A DNA stretch of 64,000 nucleotides from NCBI GenBank assembly GCA_050084515.1, contig CM114274.1:21700001-21764000 (forward strand), written 5' to 3'. Origin of the DNA: Blasia pusilla (Eukaryota; Marchantiophyta; Marchantiopsida; Blasiales). The position numbers and the translations under genes are program-made. Below are positions 43,575-55,282 of this stretch, in pieces. The notes beneath the pieces were generated by a model that was not told the DNA's origin, did no database searches, and saw only the letters and a list, made by a program, of their open reading frames with translations. The stretch's first letter is position 1, and every line of letters begins with the position of its first letter.

Positions 43575-45588
43575 ATGCCGCATGAAGTTTCCCCATTGTC
43601 TCATACGTACAGTCCACCAACTCAACCAAGAGCACAACTCTTTGTACTTCCCCTCAATCGCATGCTTCCTCCACCACCCATGAAGTTCTTCCTGGCATTC
43701 CATGGCCTGCTTCAAGGTTTTGCTGTCCTTGCAGCGTTGGAGTAGAGTGACATGCTTTGTCCTCTTATTCTCCTTGATGCAAGATTTGGTGTACCGGGTC
43801 ACAGACTGTTGCCAATGGAAAGCATCCGACCTTTCCCTCTCCGGTTGAACCTCTCCACCCAAGAACACTTCCCGGATAGCAATCCACCCAGGTTGTGCAT
43901 TGTCCGCCATGAACCCATAAATTTCCGGAGGTGGCCTTTTTTTTTCCTTCACCACCTCCATGAAGAGTAACCAAAGCACATCTTCAAACTGCCAACGTCT
44001 TCTACCTTTACTTCATAGACAAATATAGTTTTGAGTCCCTTCTCCACATGGTCATAAACGTGAGCACCCATCGTCAACCATCCGTTCAGCACTCTGTAGC
44101 AAATATCAAAGCTTACCCAGCTCCCGTAAAGATCTTCCCCTTCCCTCATTCGATCTATAAGATCGAGGCCACTCGACGGACCTGTAGTTGACATTTTGAA
44201 GACATAGGCCCTGGATCCCTCGCATCCTTGGCCCATGAACTGCCATCTCTGAATGAATGGAAATCTGGAGTTGGCCTTGATTCTGGCGATGGCATCCATT
44301 TCGGCCGTCTTTCCATCCAGAACTCGTATTTGACGCAGCAAATTTCGGAAGCATTCAGGATCAACGAGAAATGCGAGATTTTCCCAGAGTTGTTTCTCCT
44401 CAACCGCCATGATCTCGCCCTGTCCAGGGATTCCAAGCAATTGTTCACAAATTTGTGATGCCGTTGTGAGCTTGATCACTCCGGGCTTTGAACCCGGAGA
44501 GTTTCTGTAGACCTCGGCTACTTTCTTCGCCACATCCTCCTTGATGTGTCTTTGAATTACATCGGTCACAGGATGAGTGTGGGAGCCAACATGAACTGCT
44601 AGCCTTGTATACTCTGACGTGGAGCCCAAGTCGTGGACAATGAAAAATATGTATGCAGGACACGCTCCAACGCAGAAGGGCGATCCCTGACAATGAAGAC
44701 ATCGATGGCCTCCCGGCGGTATGGTGGCACCGACCTCGTATGGAGTTTCTGCATTATTGGGAGGGAATTGCGACGTATTGACTCGCCCGTTGCGCTCTAG
44801 ATACGGGCATGCTGGACTTCTACACTCCAAGGCTCCCACGCATTGGCGGCGGGAGACAATCCAAGGACCATCTGGAATTGAAGCACTGGTCCGTTGAAGC
44901 CTGCACCATGGATGACAATAAGACTTTCTGTCCATACCCTTCAGGCATCCTCCATCCTTCTTTTGAGCAGGAGCAGCAAGTGGAGGCAACTCAAAAATGC
45001 AATTACCATCGTACGTGGGCGGCAGCTCGTCGACAAGAATGTGCTTAAATATTTTCAAGGGCAGAGACGAAAGCAAACTATTGCCTGATACTCGCAAGAG
45101 GAACGAGTAGGCGGACAGAGGGCCCGATTGGTGCCCGACAGATCCACTGAGGTTGATAACATCCGGAATCTCTTATGGAAAAACAACATTGTTACGAGCG
45201 TGCGAAGTTGGAGTCGAAGCCGGATCTGCAGAGCTTGGAGTTGCAAACGTAGAGCTCTGAGCACCCTAAATTCTAGACCGTCTACTTGGGAAACAGACGA
45301 ATTCAGGGGTAGGCCGTAAACTCTGTATTGACCATTTGGTAGAGGTAGGAGATTCCATACTTTACGGTCTGAGGTCACTGGCTGGACCGTCTCACCTATT
45401 ATGTCTTCCGTACCGTCCACCCTAACATCTTTGGATACAAAGATGGTTCCAATTTGAAGAAGAAATCGAACAGACAGAAAATTTTCATCCAGTGCTATGA
45501 AAGACTCACGAGCTTGGGGTCAAATGATTTCCGATTGAGGAAGGGCCGCCAGATGACTGCCACAAGTGAGCTTAACATAATTATCCAT
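43575..45588 (-). pseudogene. Gene T of element E, exon 1: zinc finger and transposase core (best copy)
   Basis: The ATG is at 45586-45588. An in-frame TGA (in EIIxPQA) and a frameshift near 45275 affect the N-terminal third. From 45097 to 43949 the frame is open for 382 codons: SRRQCVGALECRSPACPYLE, RCLHCQGSPFCVGACPAYIF and VGSHTHPV form a GCM-like zinc finger (Cys pairs followed by H-x-H, as in GCM and WRKY proteins); then a helical region (EDVAKKVAEVYRNSPG, IPGQGEI, DGKTAEMDAIARIKANSRF) and the core (FDICYRVLNGWLTM, AHVYDHVEKGLKTIF). In the next frame (43979 down) GFMADNAQPGWIAIREVFLG and SDAFHWQQSVTRYTKSC follow. The MULE assignment rests on the order finger, core, SWIM and on the 9-base duplications. 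The third acidic residue is not assigned. Confidence 0.8.
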
Positions 45589-46627
45589 TCCAAGAAGATT
45601 CCAACGGGAGGAGATTGAGAATGAGAATATTTAATTTATAGTGAATAGGAAACAGATACTCCTGACAAATTTTTACTGATAAGATGAATTCGGTGGGTGA
45701 CATTGTCTGACACAATGGATCCAATTCTGTAACACCTTCAATTCTGTTGCAATATGTTACCGGATTTGGGAAGCAGAGGGTTGCGCATCACACTTGGAAC
45801 CCGTCGGAGTCCTGGTAACTCAGAAATTACCCGAAGCTAGCCGAAGCCTGCAACCCGACGGCATCGGACGGGTTGCACGCTTCTACTAAACATTATCAAA
45901 GCGAGCAACCCGTCGCTCTCCGAGGAGTTGCTCGGATACCGATCCTTCTTGCCCGAAGATGCCGGAGGCGTGCAAACCGTCTGGGATTGCCCAAGATACG
46001 TCTCGTTCCCGTCCCAAACACGGCGGAGGCGCGCAACATGTCGGGCTCCGACGGGTTGCGCGGGTTGTTCGCGTTGTTTTCCGAAGACGACGGAGGCGCT
46101 CAACCCGTCGGTCTCCGACGGGTTGCTCGCGCACGTGGCGACGTACCCAGGATGGTGGAGGTGCGCAACATGTCGGTCTCCGACGGGTTGCGCGGGAACC
46201 TCGCGTTCTTTTCCGAAGACGACGGAGCCGCTCAACCCGTCGGTCTCCGACGGGTTGCTCGCGCACGTGGCGACGGACACAGGATGGCGGAGCCGCGCAA
46301 CCTGTCGGACTCTGACGGGTTGCCATTTTTCATGTCCGGACTTCCGTAACATCCGGCACGTCGCCGTCGAAAGGACGACGGGACCCAACGGTCAGCCCAA
46401 CGGCTAGAAAAGAGTAAATAGGGCAGAAATCGCTCATTTCCGGTTTCTCATTTCACGATACGAAGGGGCATTTCACACGGCGACACATCGCGAGTCGATA
46501 GGAGGGAACGAGAGCGAGACGGTTCGACCGAGCGATAGCAGGACGATTTGAGCTCCCATCTCGACATCAGCAAGGTGACTTATCAAGGAATTCGTCGTGG
46601 ACATAGGTGGAGGCATTCTTGGAAAAA
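45589..46627. promoter_or_regulatory. Shared divergent promoter of element E with palindrome array
   Basis: TATAAAT of gene T lies on the minus strand at 45634-45640. The gene M box is AGTAAATA near 46415. The array (45795-46325) has about nine palindromes; those at 46097-46325 alternate with a spacer containing CGCACGTGGCGACG. Confidence 0.78.
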
Positions 46628-47257
46628 ATGACGAGGAAAAAAACACAAGCCAACAATTCAGGGAGCTTCACTCCCAAGTCCATTAGGACTCCTGCGTCCG
46701 CTTCTCCTGGGCCTCATTCGGCGAATGAAATTAGGCAGCAGGAAATCGAGGAGTGGGAAAGGGAAGTGGAGATGCACAACCAAGTGCTTCTTGCGAGACG
46801 TGTTCAAGAGGCGCTAGATAAACAAAACGCAGAGGCCGAGACGTCGCAGGCCTTGAAGAAAAGGATCGCCGACGAAAAGAGAGAAAAGAAGCGCCTGGAC
46901 GCGTCGGTGAGGAGGGCAGAATTGGCTAAAGCGAGGAGGGAAAAAGCGATAGCTATTGACGATAGCCCAGCCCGTCCAACCGCTAGTGTTGAGATGCAGG
47001 AAATGTCCCCCACGAAGTCCGGGGACACAATCAGCATAGTGGAAACTACGGAAGTTGAAATCGATGACGACGAGGTCATGAGGACCGCCAGCGTGGAGAT
47101 GGTGGACATGGTCGAAGAAGCCGGAGAGCGGTCATTCTCGACTCCAAGCCCGGCGGAGGACATTGACCTCTATCGGATCGACGAGTTTCCAGTCGATTTG
47201 CCAGCCTCTGTCTCAGACAAGTTAGCTGGTCAAGAAACCGACCCCATTTTCGAGCGG
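46628..47257 (+). CDS. Gene M of element E, exon 1: charged N-terminal region
   Basis: An undamaged 210-codon exon starting MTRKKTQANNSGSFTPKS. An in-frame GTG lies 21 bases upstream, but the ATG is the position conserved in A, B and D. Charged helix to about residue 115 (IRQQEIEEWEREVEM, KKRIADEKREKKRLDASVRR), then Ser/Thr- and acid-rich sequence (RTASVEMVDMVEEAGERSF). The donor is GTAAGAG at 47258. Confidence 0.75.
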
Positions 47258-47348
47258 GTAAGAGAGGTTCTGGGTTTTTTTAATTATGTGAATCGCAATT
47301 CATTGGGATTTCATGTGTAGCTTATTCCTCTTGTCCCGGTTTTGACAG

Positions 47349-47822
47349 GTGGTAAAGCAGATGGCACTCATGGAGGGCCACAACGCCCCGAGGATTCCAC
47401 TCTGCCGATTGCGGACAATGGAATACGTTCGCGAAATTCAGTCCGACGAGGACATTGCGAAGCTAAAACAATCGGCGGCGACAGCATCCTACGTCGACAG
47501 CTTTCCTCCCTTCTATGTTCAGCCTTACGACGAGCATGGAACCCAAGTTGTGGTTACCGAGGAGGACTTGGAAAAGCTCGACACATTCTGGAGGATGCGA
47601 GACCAGGACTTCAGAAGGCAAAGTTGAGGGCACGGAATTCAGCTGGATGAGGAATCTGTATTTCTTCATCTGGGATGGGAATCACAGGTTCATGGCGTGG
47701 ACCAAGTTTGCGGAGGAGCGGCCCAACTCATTGGAGGCACATTTCTGCTTGAAGGCAGTGGTCCTTCACCCATACCCTCATCACATGGCGAAGGTGGAGA
47801 TGGCAATGCATGCCATGAACAC
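47349..47822 (+). pseudogene. Gene M of element E, exon 2: ParB-like domain with one frameshift
   Basis: Acceptor TTGACAG, then VVKQMALMEGHNAPRIPLCR in phase with exon 1. DIAKLKQSAATASYVDSFPP leads to FWRMRDQDFRR; one extra base near 47622 shifts the frame, which resumes as VEGTEFSWMRNLYFFIWDGN and HRFMAWTKFAEERPNSLEAH. The exon is 474 bases against 473 elsewhere. Donor GTGAGT. Confidence 0.75.
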
Positions 47823-48586
47823 GTGAGTATCTTTAACACTTTCGCAACTTGTCGGACTTCAACGAGTTGCTCGATTGATGAATGGGTTAGGTTTGTTTTT
47901 GCCAAAAGCAACTCATCGGACTCCGACAGGTTGCTCGAGTGCACGCTTTTTCGGATCTTTTTTTAAGATTGCAACTCGTCGGACTCCGACGACTTGTTTG
48001 ATTGAACATAGATTTAACTAGTTTTTGGCCGAAAGCAAACCGTCAGAGTCCGACGGGTTGCTCGACAGGCCGCCTTGTGAGGATGTTTTTTGAAGAATAC
48101 AACTCGTCGGAGTCCGACGAGTTATTCGAGTGACTGCAGGTTTAGAAGGTTTTTCCCCCAAAGCAACCCGTCGGAGTCCGACGGGTTGCTTGCCTCGAAA
48201 TTGTTTTTGGCCGAAATCAACCCGTCGGACTCCGACGGGTTGATATGGGGAAAAATAGCTTTGAGGCAAGCAACCCGTCGGACTCCGACCGGTTGCTTTG
48301 GGGAAAAAACCTTCTAAACCTGCAATCACTCGAGCAACTCGTCGGAGTCCGACGGGTTGCATTCTTAAAAGAACACCCTCACAAGGCGGCCTATTGAGCA
48401 ACCCGTCGGACTCCAACGGTTTGCTTACCAGGCATTAGCAAATCTGAATGCAATCCGTCGGACTCCGACGGGTTGCATCATTAAGCTCGTTGCTAGAATC
48501 CGACCTTGAGCTGTGATGACCCGTCGGAGTCCGACGGGTTGCAGAAACCCATGTAATTTCCTGACCGGTTGAGTTTGGATGTGCAG
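47823..48586. repeat. Gene M intron 2 of element E: palindrome array
   Basis: About 12 palindromes, several perfect, mixing CTCG/CGAG and CCCG/CGGG arms with loop ACT or AGT. The units at 48040-48420 lie 60-70 bases apart. The array resembles that of C more than that of A or B. Confidence 0.87.
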
Positions 48587-50591
48587 GATTGTATCGGAGG
48601 GGAATGTCACCCACCACTGGATCCAGGACTGCGATCGGGTGAGGAAGGTGCTTACGACGCACCCGGGAGAGTACAGGGTGTTCTTGGGCGATGCCCTCGT
48701 CAATCAGATGCTGGCAAAGGGTGCTCAGATCAAGAAGAAAACTTTGGCAAACAAGTTTATTTCTCAAGATGCAGCCGTAACCATCCTTTGTTGGTCGAAG
48801 ATTCAGGCCGCGAAGAAAAGCGCTACACTGGAGCTGGAGCGGAGGGAGAAGGTATCTGCGTTTGAGCGCAAATTCATCAAGCCGCGATTCTGCCGCAACG
48901 AAATACACGGGCGAGCAAGATGCGGTGATACATCAAGATTCTCAACCCCGAACTTGGTCCGAGTTCTACAAGGAGCCAAGGCGATTATCAAGCGCCAGCG
49001 GAAGAGGGATGAAGATCCGCACGGTCGGATTGGGGAGAAAGTGTCGCTGGATCGCGTGCATCCGTTTGCGTTGTCCGGGATAAGCGAGTTCAGGAGGATA
49101 CGATTGATGAAAATCAGTCTCGAGGGCTCAGAGGCCCAGAAGAGGGCGGCACACCATCCTCCGGGTGTGTCTGATCCAATGATCTTGCATTGGCAACGCG
49201 AATGGTCGTTCTGGGATGCGTTGCGCGTGAATCGGAAGTCAGGCCGACGGCGCAAGCGGAGCTCAGAAGATTGGAGCCCATTCCGCCGGAAGCAAACCTT
49301 GAAAGTTCTGGAGATTACGAGGATTGGCTCGACGAAATCCGGGACAAGCCAACAAAAAACCCAGGATTCAAGACCATGTTCAAGGTTTGCGTCCTCCCTC
49401 AGGCAGAGCTTGACGAAGAAGTAGAGAGGAACAAACGGGATCAAGCGAAGAAGAAGCGAGATCTACAGGAGTAGACGGCCGATTCTGTTCGATTAAAAGC
49501 TGCCCAACGGATGGTCTTCAAGTACCTTGTCCAGTGTAAGAACGCAGGTACGTGGGGAAAATTACCAGTAGCCTTGAAGTTGTGGGCTTCGCCGCCGGAT
49601 GCAGAGACATTATCCATGTACGACGTGGAGATGGGGTAGCACATGTCTGATTGGGAGGTGGAGAATTGCCCCATTTGGCTCGACTTCAACGACCCTGAAG
49701 ACATCACGGATAAGGACTTACGAGTGCTTCATGATGCAGTGGCCTCAGGACAAGACGATATCCCCAATTTGTCCCGGCTGAAGACTTCTTCGGAGGAGAT
49801 GCGAGAAGAAGAGCAGGCCACGAGAGTGAGTTGGCTTCCAAGGTCCGGACACCAAAGACAAATCCACAATGGTCTCAAAGGCAAGGCGAGGGGAGGAAAA
49901 ATTCAGAGGCCGAGTCTTCCCAAAGAGAGGCTGAAGATTCAAGGCCGAGGCGGAATCATCTCGACGAGCGAGGAGAGAGGGTCGGACAGGTCTCGGTAAA
50001 AACGCCACTAATCCGAGGTCATAGAAACCCCGACAAGCCGTCCCTAGGCTAGGGAGAAGCGGAAGCGAGAGGTGCCCGGGTTGTCCCAAGCAGAATACAA
50101 CCCATCGTCCTGGGAAGACACATACAAACAACGACCCGGACAAGCGTCCTCCTTCAGTTCACTCCTTTCTTTGGATGAGTCAAGAGCTTCGATTCTCAGC
50201 GTCGACACCAGCCATCGAAAAATTGACAACGCTGGGACGGAAGCTCCAACGAAACGGGCACGCTGCCTGGACGGTGAATGGAGTGGTCAAAGAGGTTGCG
50301 GTGGATCTCTTGATCGTTGATTTGCCCTCGGGGTTGCGACTTTGGGGCAAGAATCCGTCGGACGAGGTACCTGAGTGGAATGTGCCGATCACTTATGACC
50401 AAATTGCACTTTTGTTCTCCTTTGCAGACGCCTATCTGAGTGACAGGGGCTACTTCTTGAGGTTGACTGGAGGGAGCGAGGACGAGCTCTTCAACCTCCA
50501 GTGCGTCAAGAGGTCGCTAAAATGGAGGACGGCACAATCGTGGATCATAAAAAACGAGTACCCACTCCGATCCGCGACAAATCACATTCGG
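48587..50591 (+). pseudogene. Gene M of element E, exon 3 with methyltransferase motif IV region
   Basis: IVSEGNVTHHWIQDCDRVRK is followed by AKKSATLELERREKVSAFER. Frameshifts near 48875-48960 and 49215-49390 interrupt it; RRIRLMKISLEGSEAQKRAA and CPIWLDFNDPEDITDKDLRV are clear. The end is the best copy of the methyltransferase half: VVKEVAVDLLIVDLPSGLRL (motif IV position), then TYDQIALLFSFADAYLSDRG and YFLRLTGG, as in the beta strands after motif IV, and WRTAQSWIIKNEYPLRS. The donor is GTAAGG at 50592. Confidence 0.72.
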
Positions 50592-51108
50592 GTAAGGCTC
50601 AATTCTGTACAATAATTTCAATTATCTTATAATGATGTGTAGAATGAGAGTCAATCTGGGTTTTTTTTGTCGTGAGCAACCCCGTCGGAAGGCGACGGGT
50701 TGTTTGGCTTAGAGCGAGCCCATGCTCGGTGAGAGCAACCCGTCGGTTTCCGACGGGTTGCATCTTTCCCACATACACAAGGAAAAACGCGGTGTACGCA
50801 ACCCGTCGAAACCCGGCGGGTTGCGATTCTTAGCTTTTGTGTTTTCCCGGTTGATTTTGGTTTTGGATGCAACCCGTCGATAGCGACGGGTTGCTCTAGG
50901 TCGCAACCCGTCGCCTTCCGACGGGTTGCATCCAAAACCAAAATCAACGGGAAAACCTAAAAGCAATCGAAACCCGTCGGTTCCGGACAGTTGGTCCGGG
51001 ACAAAACAACCCGTCGGACTCGAAAAGGTTGATCCAAAGTCGATTATTGAAAATGTTCTCAAGGCGACTTCTTTAGTTTCGACATTTTTTCCAACGTCTT
51101 TGATTCTG
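50592..51108. repeat. Gene M intron 3 of element E with palindromes
   Basis: Seven to eight palindromes at 50675-51030, mostly CCCG/CGGG class with loops AAG, TTT, AAA, TAG or TTC. The acceptor reads TCTGAG before ATGGACCAC. Confidence 0.82.
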
Positions 51109-51604
51109 AGATGGACCACTCCTACGCTTCATCGCCGTTCGCCCGAGCACAATTTCCGGTGTTCAAGATCCAGGATCCTGTGGATCCATGCTCGATGGGT
51201 ACAGCTTAGATAGTTTGTACAATTCCCCGGAATTTACATGCAAGACAATACCCACTTACGGGAGGAAGGGAAAAGTTGCCACCGATGCAACGCTCATCGA
51301 GCTCGCTCAAGGCCGGGTGACTTGGTGTTTGACTTAGTGGGACTTTCAAAAGGGGCAAGTATCAAAGGCGCATGGCGAGTGGCGGGAACATTCTCCGCCT
51401 CGAGGAAGGCAGAGAATTGTTTGACCTTTGCAAGGAGGCAAAGGCGAATCTGAAAGGCTCGTTGGGCGCACAATTCTCCACCGGCCGAGAGCTCGGTTCG
51501 AGCCACCCTTGGTAGTGACTCCATCGTCACTTCCAACGATTCCCAAAATCGGGAGGGCAAGGCCGAAAGTGATTTTGCAAGAGCTCTCGGACGATGACGA
51601 GTGA
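51109..51604 (+). pseudogene. Gene M of element E, exon 4
   Basis: The exon starts MDHSYAS and ends ELSDDDE, but at 496 bases it is 17 bases shorter than in A and B and several small deletions shift the frame. The order of blocks is unchanged. Confidence 0.68.
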
Positions 51605-52124
51605 GTTCAAAGAACTCAACGACCTAGCTTGACTGCAGCGTTTGGAGTAGGGAGTTTTTTGATAATGAGACAAAAGATTTCATAGAATAGATCAAATGTA
51701 CACTTCTGAGCTTTTTTCGGATGATATAAAGCAGAAGATTTTTTCGATCGATGGTGGTGCTTGTAAATGTTTGCTGATCATTTTTCTTTTCGAATGTGAT
51801 CGTCTATGTACTCCATTTAACTTCTACTTTGCAACCCGTCGGATTTCTCCTGCTTGCAACTTTCACTTTATGACCACTGCAACCCGTCGGATTTCTCCTC
51901 CTTCCAACTTTTCGCTTTCTGACCACTACACCCTTTTTACCACCTCCAGGCAACCTGTCTGATTCCGACAGGTTGCCTGATCGGACCCTTTCCCTGTTGG
52001 TCCAACTTAAGAGGCGATCTGGCGGGCTTCTTCCTTGGCACCTTCCCTCAACTCGTAAAGGCGGCGCGAGGCTTCTTTTCTTCTCTCGACGTGTTGGATT
52101 CCTTCTACCTGCAGTTGCCATAGT
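51605..52124. repeat. First 3'-flank unit of gene M, element E
   Basis: 3' untranslated region. Degraded half palindromes stand at 51831-51860 and 51879-51910 and a good CCTG/CAGG palindrome at about 51949-51980. Confidence 0.6.
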
Positions 52125-52408
52125 GGTATTACCGGGGGACGGAGCGGATATTGATCTTGGATGGGTGTCACATTGCAGAGCGTACAAGGTATACTTGCCG
52201 AGGAAGGCGGTGGGACTCGAGACAAAGTTACATGGGGGGCATTATGGTGTACCTAGGGGGCCAAGGCTCTCGGTCGCCAACATTTTCGATCCTCGTCTAC
52301 AATCGGCCAGAGGAGCCACTTGAATCCCATGACATTCCTTTGGTACGGTCACCGAGGAGAGTTAGGAGTAAATTTGTAGATGACGAGGCTGAAGAAATCG
52401 TAGACTAG
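52125..52408 (+). pseudogene. Gene M of element E, candidate alternative last exon (exon 5)
   Basis: DIDLGWVSHCRAYKVYLPRK-like start with a frameshift, then FDDEAEEIVD-type end at 52406-52408. Here an acceptor (CTACCTGCAG, ending at 52124) is visible just upstream, the only copy with a clear one. Confidence 0.5.
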
Positions 52409-53419
52409 GTGTAATGTACATTTCCGAGGTTCCTTCGGAGGTAATAAAGGACGAGATTTTTTCAACCCATAATGGTGTTTGTAAAAGTTTGTTGGAATAT
52501 GTTTTTGGACTTGTGGATTTTGTTCTTTTAGCTACTCAGAATTACAATTCTGCAACTCGTATGATTCTGACTTTTTTCCTTTTTGCCCACTGCAACTTTT
52601 TTACCATTTCCAGGCAACCTGTCGGATTCCGACAGGTTGACTGCTTGAGTGATTGGACTCTATCCCGGTGAGACCAACTTCTGGCGCATTGTGGCGGGCT
52701 TCTTGAATTTTGGCTCGTTCCCCTTCATTCGTCCAACCAGTTGTAGGCTTCTTTTCTTGTCTAAGATGTGCAGGATTCCTACTACCTGTCGGATTGCCAT
52801 TTTGGATTCCCAACCCGTTAGATCGTCGTGGGTGCAGGGTGGAAGAAAATCACTTCTAAAAATCTTTCCTTTCTTGTGGTGAGCTTTCTTACGGGTTGGG
52901 AGGGGTGCAGCTTCTCGGTTTCTCAGCCTAAGGATCTGATTTGTTCACATTTCAGAAAGTTGGTCTTGAGCAGACACCATTCATAACCGACAGAAAGTTG
53001 GATATGGGGCAATTTAGGGGAGGCCATGATGCAGGCAACAATCCCTGCAAAAAGAGAGGTTGGCATCCGGGTGGTCCTCCAACAAAAATACCAAGGGCAC
53101 TGATTTTTGTTGACCGAGACAGGGAATGTTAAGAAACTTAGGCTCACATGGAGAGTGATGGAAAAATGTTTAGGGTGGTCTTATGATGTCTCCTTTTTTC
53201 TCGCCCCCAGGAAAGAGGAGGTTTTTTTAGGGCCAAATGTGGACCACTAAATACTCTTTTCTAAAGATTTCCTGAATTTTAAAGCAAACAAAAATTTCAA
53301 ATATGTCAAAAAGTTTTGAAGAGAGGAGGCGGATTTGGCCTTTTTTTTTTAAGAGAGACTCTCCTCTCTTCCTCTCTTCCTCTCCTCTCTTACTCTCTCC
53401 TGTCAGAATACCAGCCCCC
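52409..53419 (+). other. Left flank of element E: second 3' unit, conserved open segment, purine-rich end
   Basis: AATAAA follows exon 5 at about 52442-52447. A palindrome lies at about 52615-52639. From 52920 to 53320 the plus strand matches the 97-codon minus-strand frame of element C (TIPAKREV, VVLQQKYQGH, KKLRLTWRVMEKCLGWSYDV, FKYVKKF), here with two stops. The terminus at 53340-53419 is made of CTCTCCTCTCTTCC repeats and CAGAATACCAGCCCCC. Confidence 0.55.
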
Positions 53420-53428
53420 CAAGGGAAA

Positions 53429-54757
53429 TACCTTTTCCCACTTGTCTCTATTTGGACAAAGTCATCACATGAACATGTGGGAAAGCAATAGATGTGCACC
53501 ACATACACCCCTATGGCACTTAAATTTATATTAATGTTCCTGACCCAATACGTCCTTCCTATTCCATTGCCACTCTGGACATCTTTTGTGGCGATGATTT
53601 CCATGTTTGCCTCTCGAGCTGATGCGATTCGCTTTGCTCTCTCCACCGTTGGCCTACATATTCTGTTTCTCTTCAGCCCATTTCTAGACTCAAACAAAAA
53701 TAGTGGATTGAGATCATCCACCTTCTCCGGGTGCATTTTGAAATCAATCTTAGGTTGAATACCAAATACAAAGGTCTCTGTAATGTGAACATGCTCCAAA
53801 CCTCCTCCGTCTACGAGTATGAAATCGGCACTTGTAAGATTTTCCACTTCGTCTTGAGTGCAATTTGTACCTGTGGCAATGGGCCAAATCATAGAGGTAT
53901 TCCCTAGAGCTCCAATGGCAGCCGGATAAGACTTCCAAAAAGTGCAAGATTCATTTGGGCAAAAGAAGTACTTCAATTGATCCTTGGTCCTCGTGAAACG
54001 ATCAAAAGGTTTTGAGTCCCCAAAATCAAGGCCGCGGTCGTCAAGTCCTTCTACAGTTCTTTTTTAGGAAAGTGCCGCATGCTCTCCTAATTAATGCCAT
54101 CAGATCCTTTCCTGCAAGTGGGTCCACGTCCAGGGTTGCTCCGAGATATATGCCACCGTTTCAAGTTGCAATCCACCTCAATGACTGGAATCCCATACTG
54201 TTGAACCACCCAGCGACCAGATGTTGCGAACTTCCAACAACGGAGGGCTTTTGAAATAAAACATTCATAGCTTTTGGAGAAGTTATTGCATCACGGATTT
54301 GGGAGCAATCCAAGGTCTCCGAATACCTAGGCGGCGTGATTTCCTAATCCAAATCAATCACCGGGTTTGTTCCTCGATGCTGCCTCTTCACCTGCGTGAA
54401 GTCAAGATACTTATCTGGTCTCCACGAGTCTCTCTCGGACTGCTCTACCACCATCTGTATGGGACATCTTGAAACATGCCCACGAATATCCCCACCAATA
54501 TGTACGTCTTGCTTGAGGGGAGTTCTTGCTACGCATCGATTGAAGGCTTCCACATAGAGTTTTTCATCACCCGATCTCACAACCGCCCTGACATAGAGCT
54601 CGTAGATTGAAGGCCCCCTTCCTTTTGTTATGCCTTTTGTGAGGAACATATGAGATGCATTGCTCTTGCCTAGTCTTGTTGGCATGCCTCCACAAGTGAA
54701 ATTCTTTGGCATGCTTGTGACGACCTCCAGAAGGAATGAACACTTTATGCTCAATCC
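53429..54757 (-). pseudogene. Gene T of element D, exon 2 (main part)
   Basis: Open from 53976 to about 53437 (KYFFCPNESCTFWKSYPAA, RICRPTVERAKRIASAREAN, CFPTCSCDDFVQIETSGKRY), and from about 54690 to 54344 (SIYELYVRAVVRSGDEKLYV to GTNPVIDLD). The start of the exon has lost about 36 bases after GATTGA. Frameshifts occur near 54010-54120. Confidence 0.75.
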
Positions 54758-55282
54758 CTGCAACGACGGCAATGTGAGAAGGGAACCAAAATAGCTCCAA
54801 AGTCAGAGAAAAAAGCTACCTGTCGGAACCAGACAGGTTGCAAGTCAAAGGCATCCCATGAATAACTCTCCGACTCGTCGGGTCCCAACGTGTTGCAACA
54901 CCCAGGAACCACCTATTGCAACGCATCCAATTCCGACGGGTTGCAAGAACCTTTGGCCATTCCGGGCTGGAATATCCAAGTGCAAGTCATCCGAAACCCA
55001 TCCGGGTCGAACTATTTGCTGGCCTTGTATAAATGCGCCTTGCATACTTTTATACGGGTTGCACCGACATTCTTGATGCAACCGGTCGGTTTCCGACTGG
55101 TTGCACACTCAGGCAACCCGTCCGTTTCCGACGGCTTTCACACTCGGGCAACCTCTCGCATCCGACAAGTTGCTTGCTTTCTGCGGTTTGAAATCCCTAT
55201 AGTGCCCACGCTTCTCAACTTGAGCTGCAACTTTTCAAACAATTCTCACCGTGAGCTCGACAAGACGAAATAGTGAACTCAC
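54758..55282. repeat. Gene T intron of element D with palindromes
   Basis: Five to six palindromes at 54820-55170, several decayed, TTTC centres at 55078-55140. The intron matches that of element B most closely (a shared non-palindromic stretch at 54955-55065). Confidence 0.75.

Larger units (their letters stand above)
41186..53419 (-). mobile_element. PM-MULE element E, complete, nested in D, target duplication CAAGGGAAA
   Basis: Read in reverse, it begins GGGGGCTGGTATTCTGACAG and ends TTATCGCACCTC. CAAGGGAAA flanks it at 41177-41185 and 53420-53428, and removal restores the SWIM codons of D. Length 12,234 bases. It has the longest open frame of the family (gene T, 382 codons) and an open exon 1 of gene M. 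Confidence 0.92.

Noticed and set aside
48803-49444. 213-codon minus-strand open frame opposite gene M exon 3 of element E
   Set aside because: It is the antisense shadow of exon 3, which is the conserved strand in all copies.
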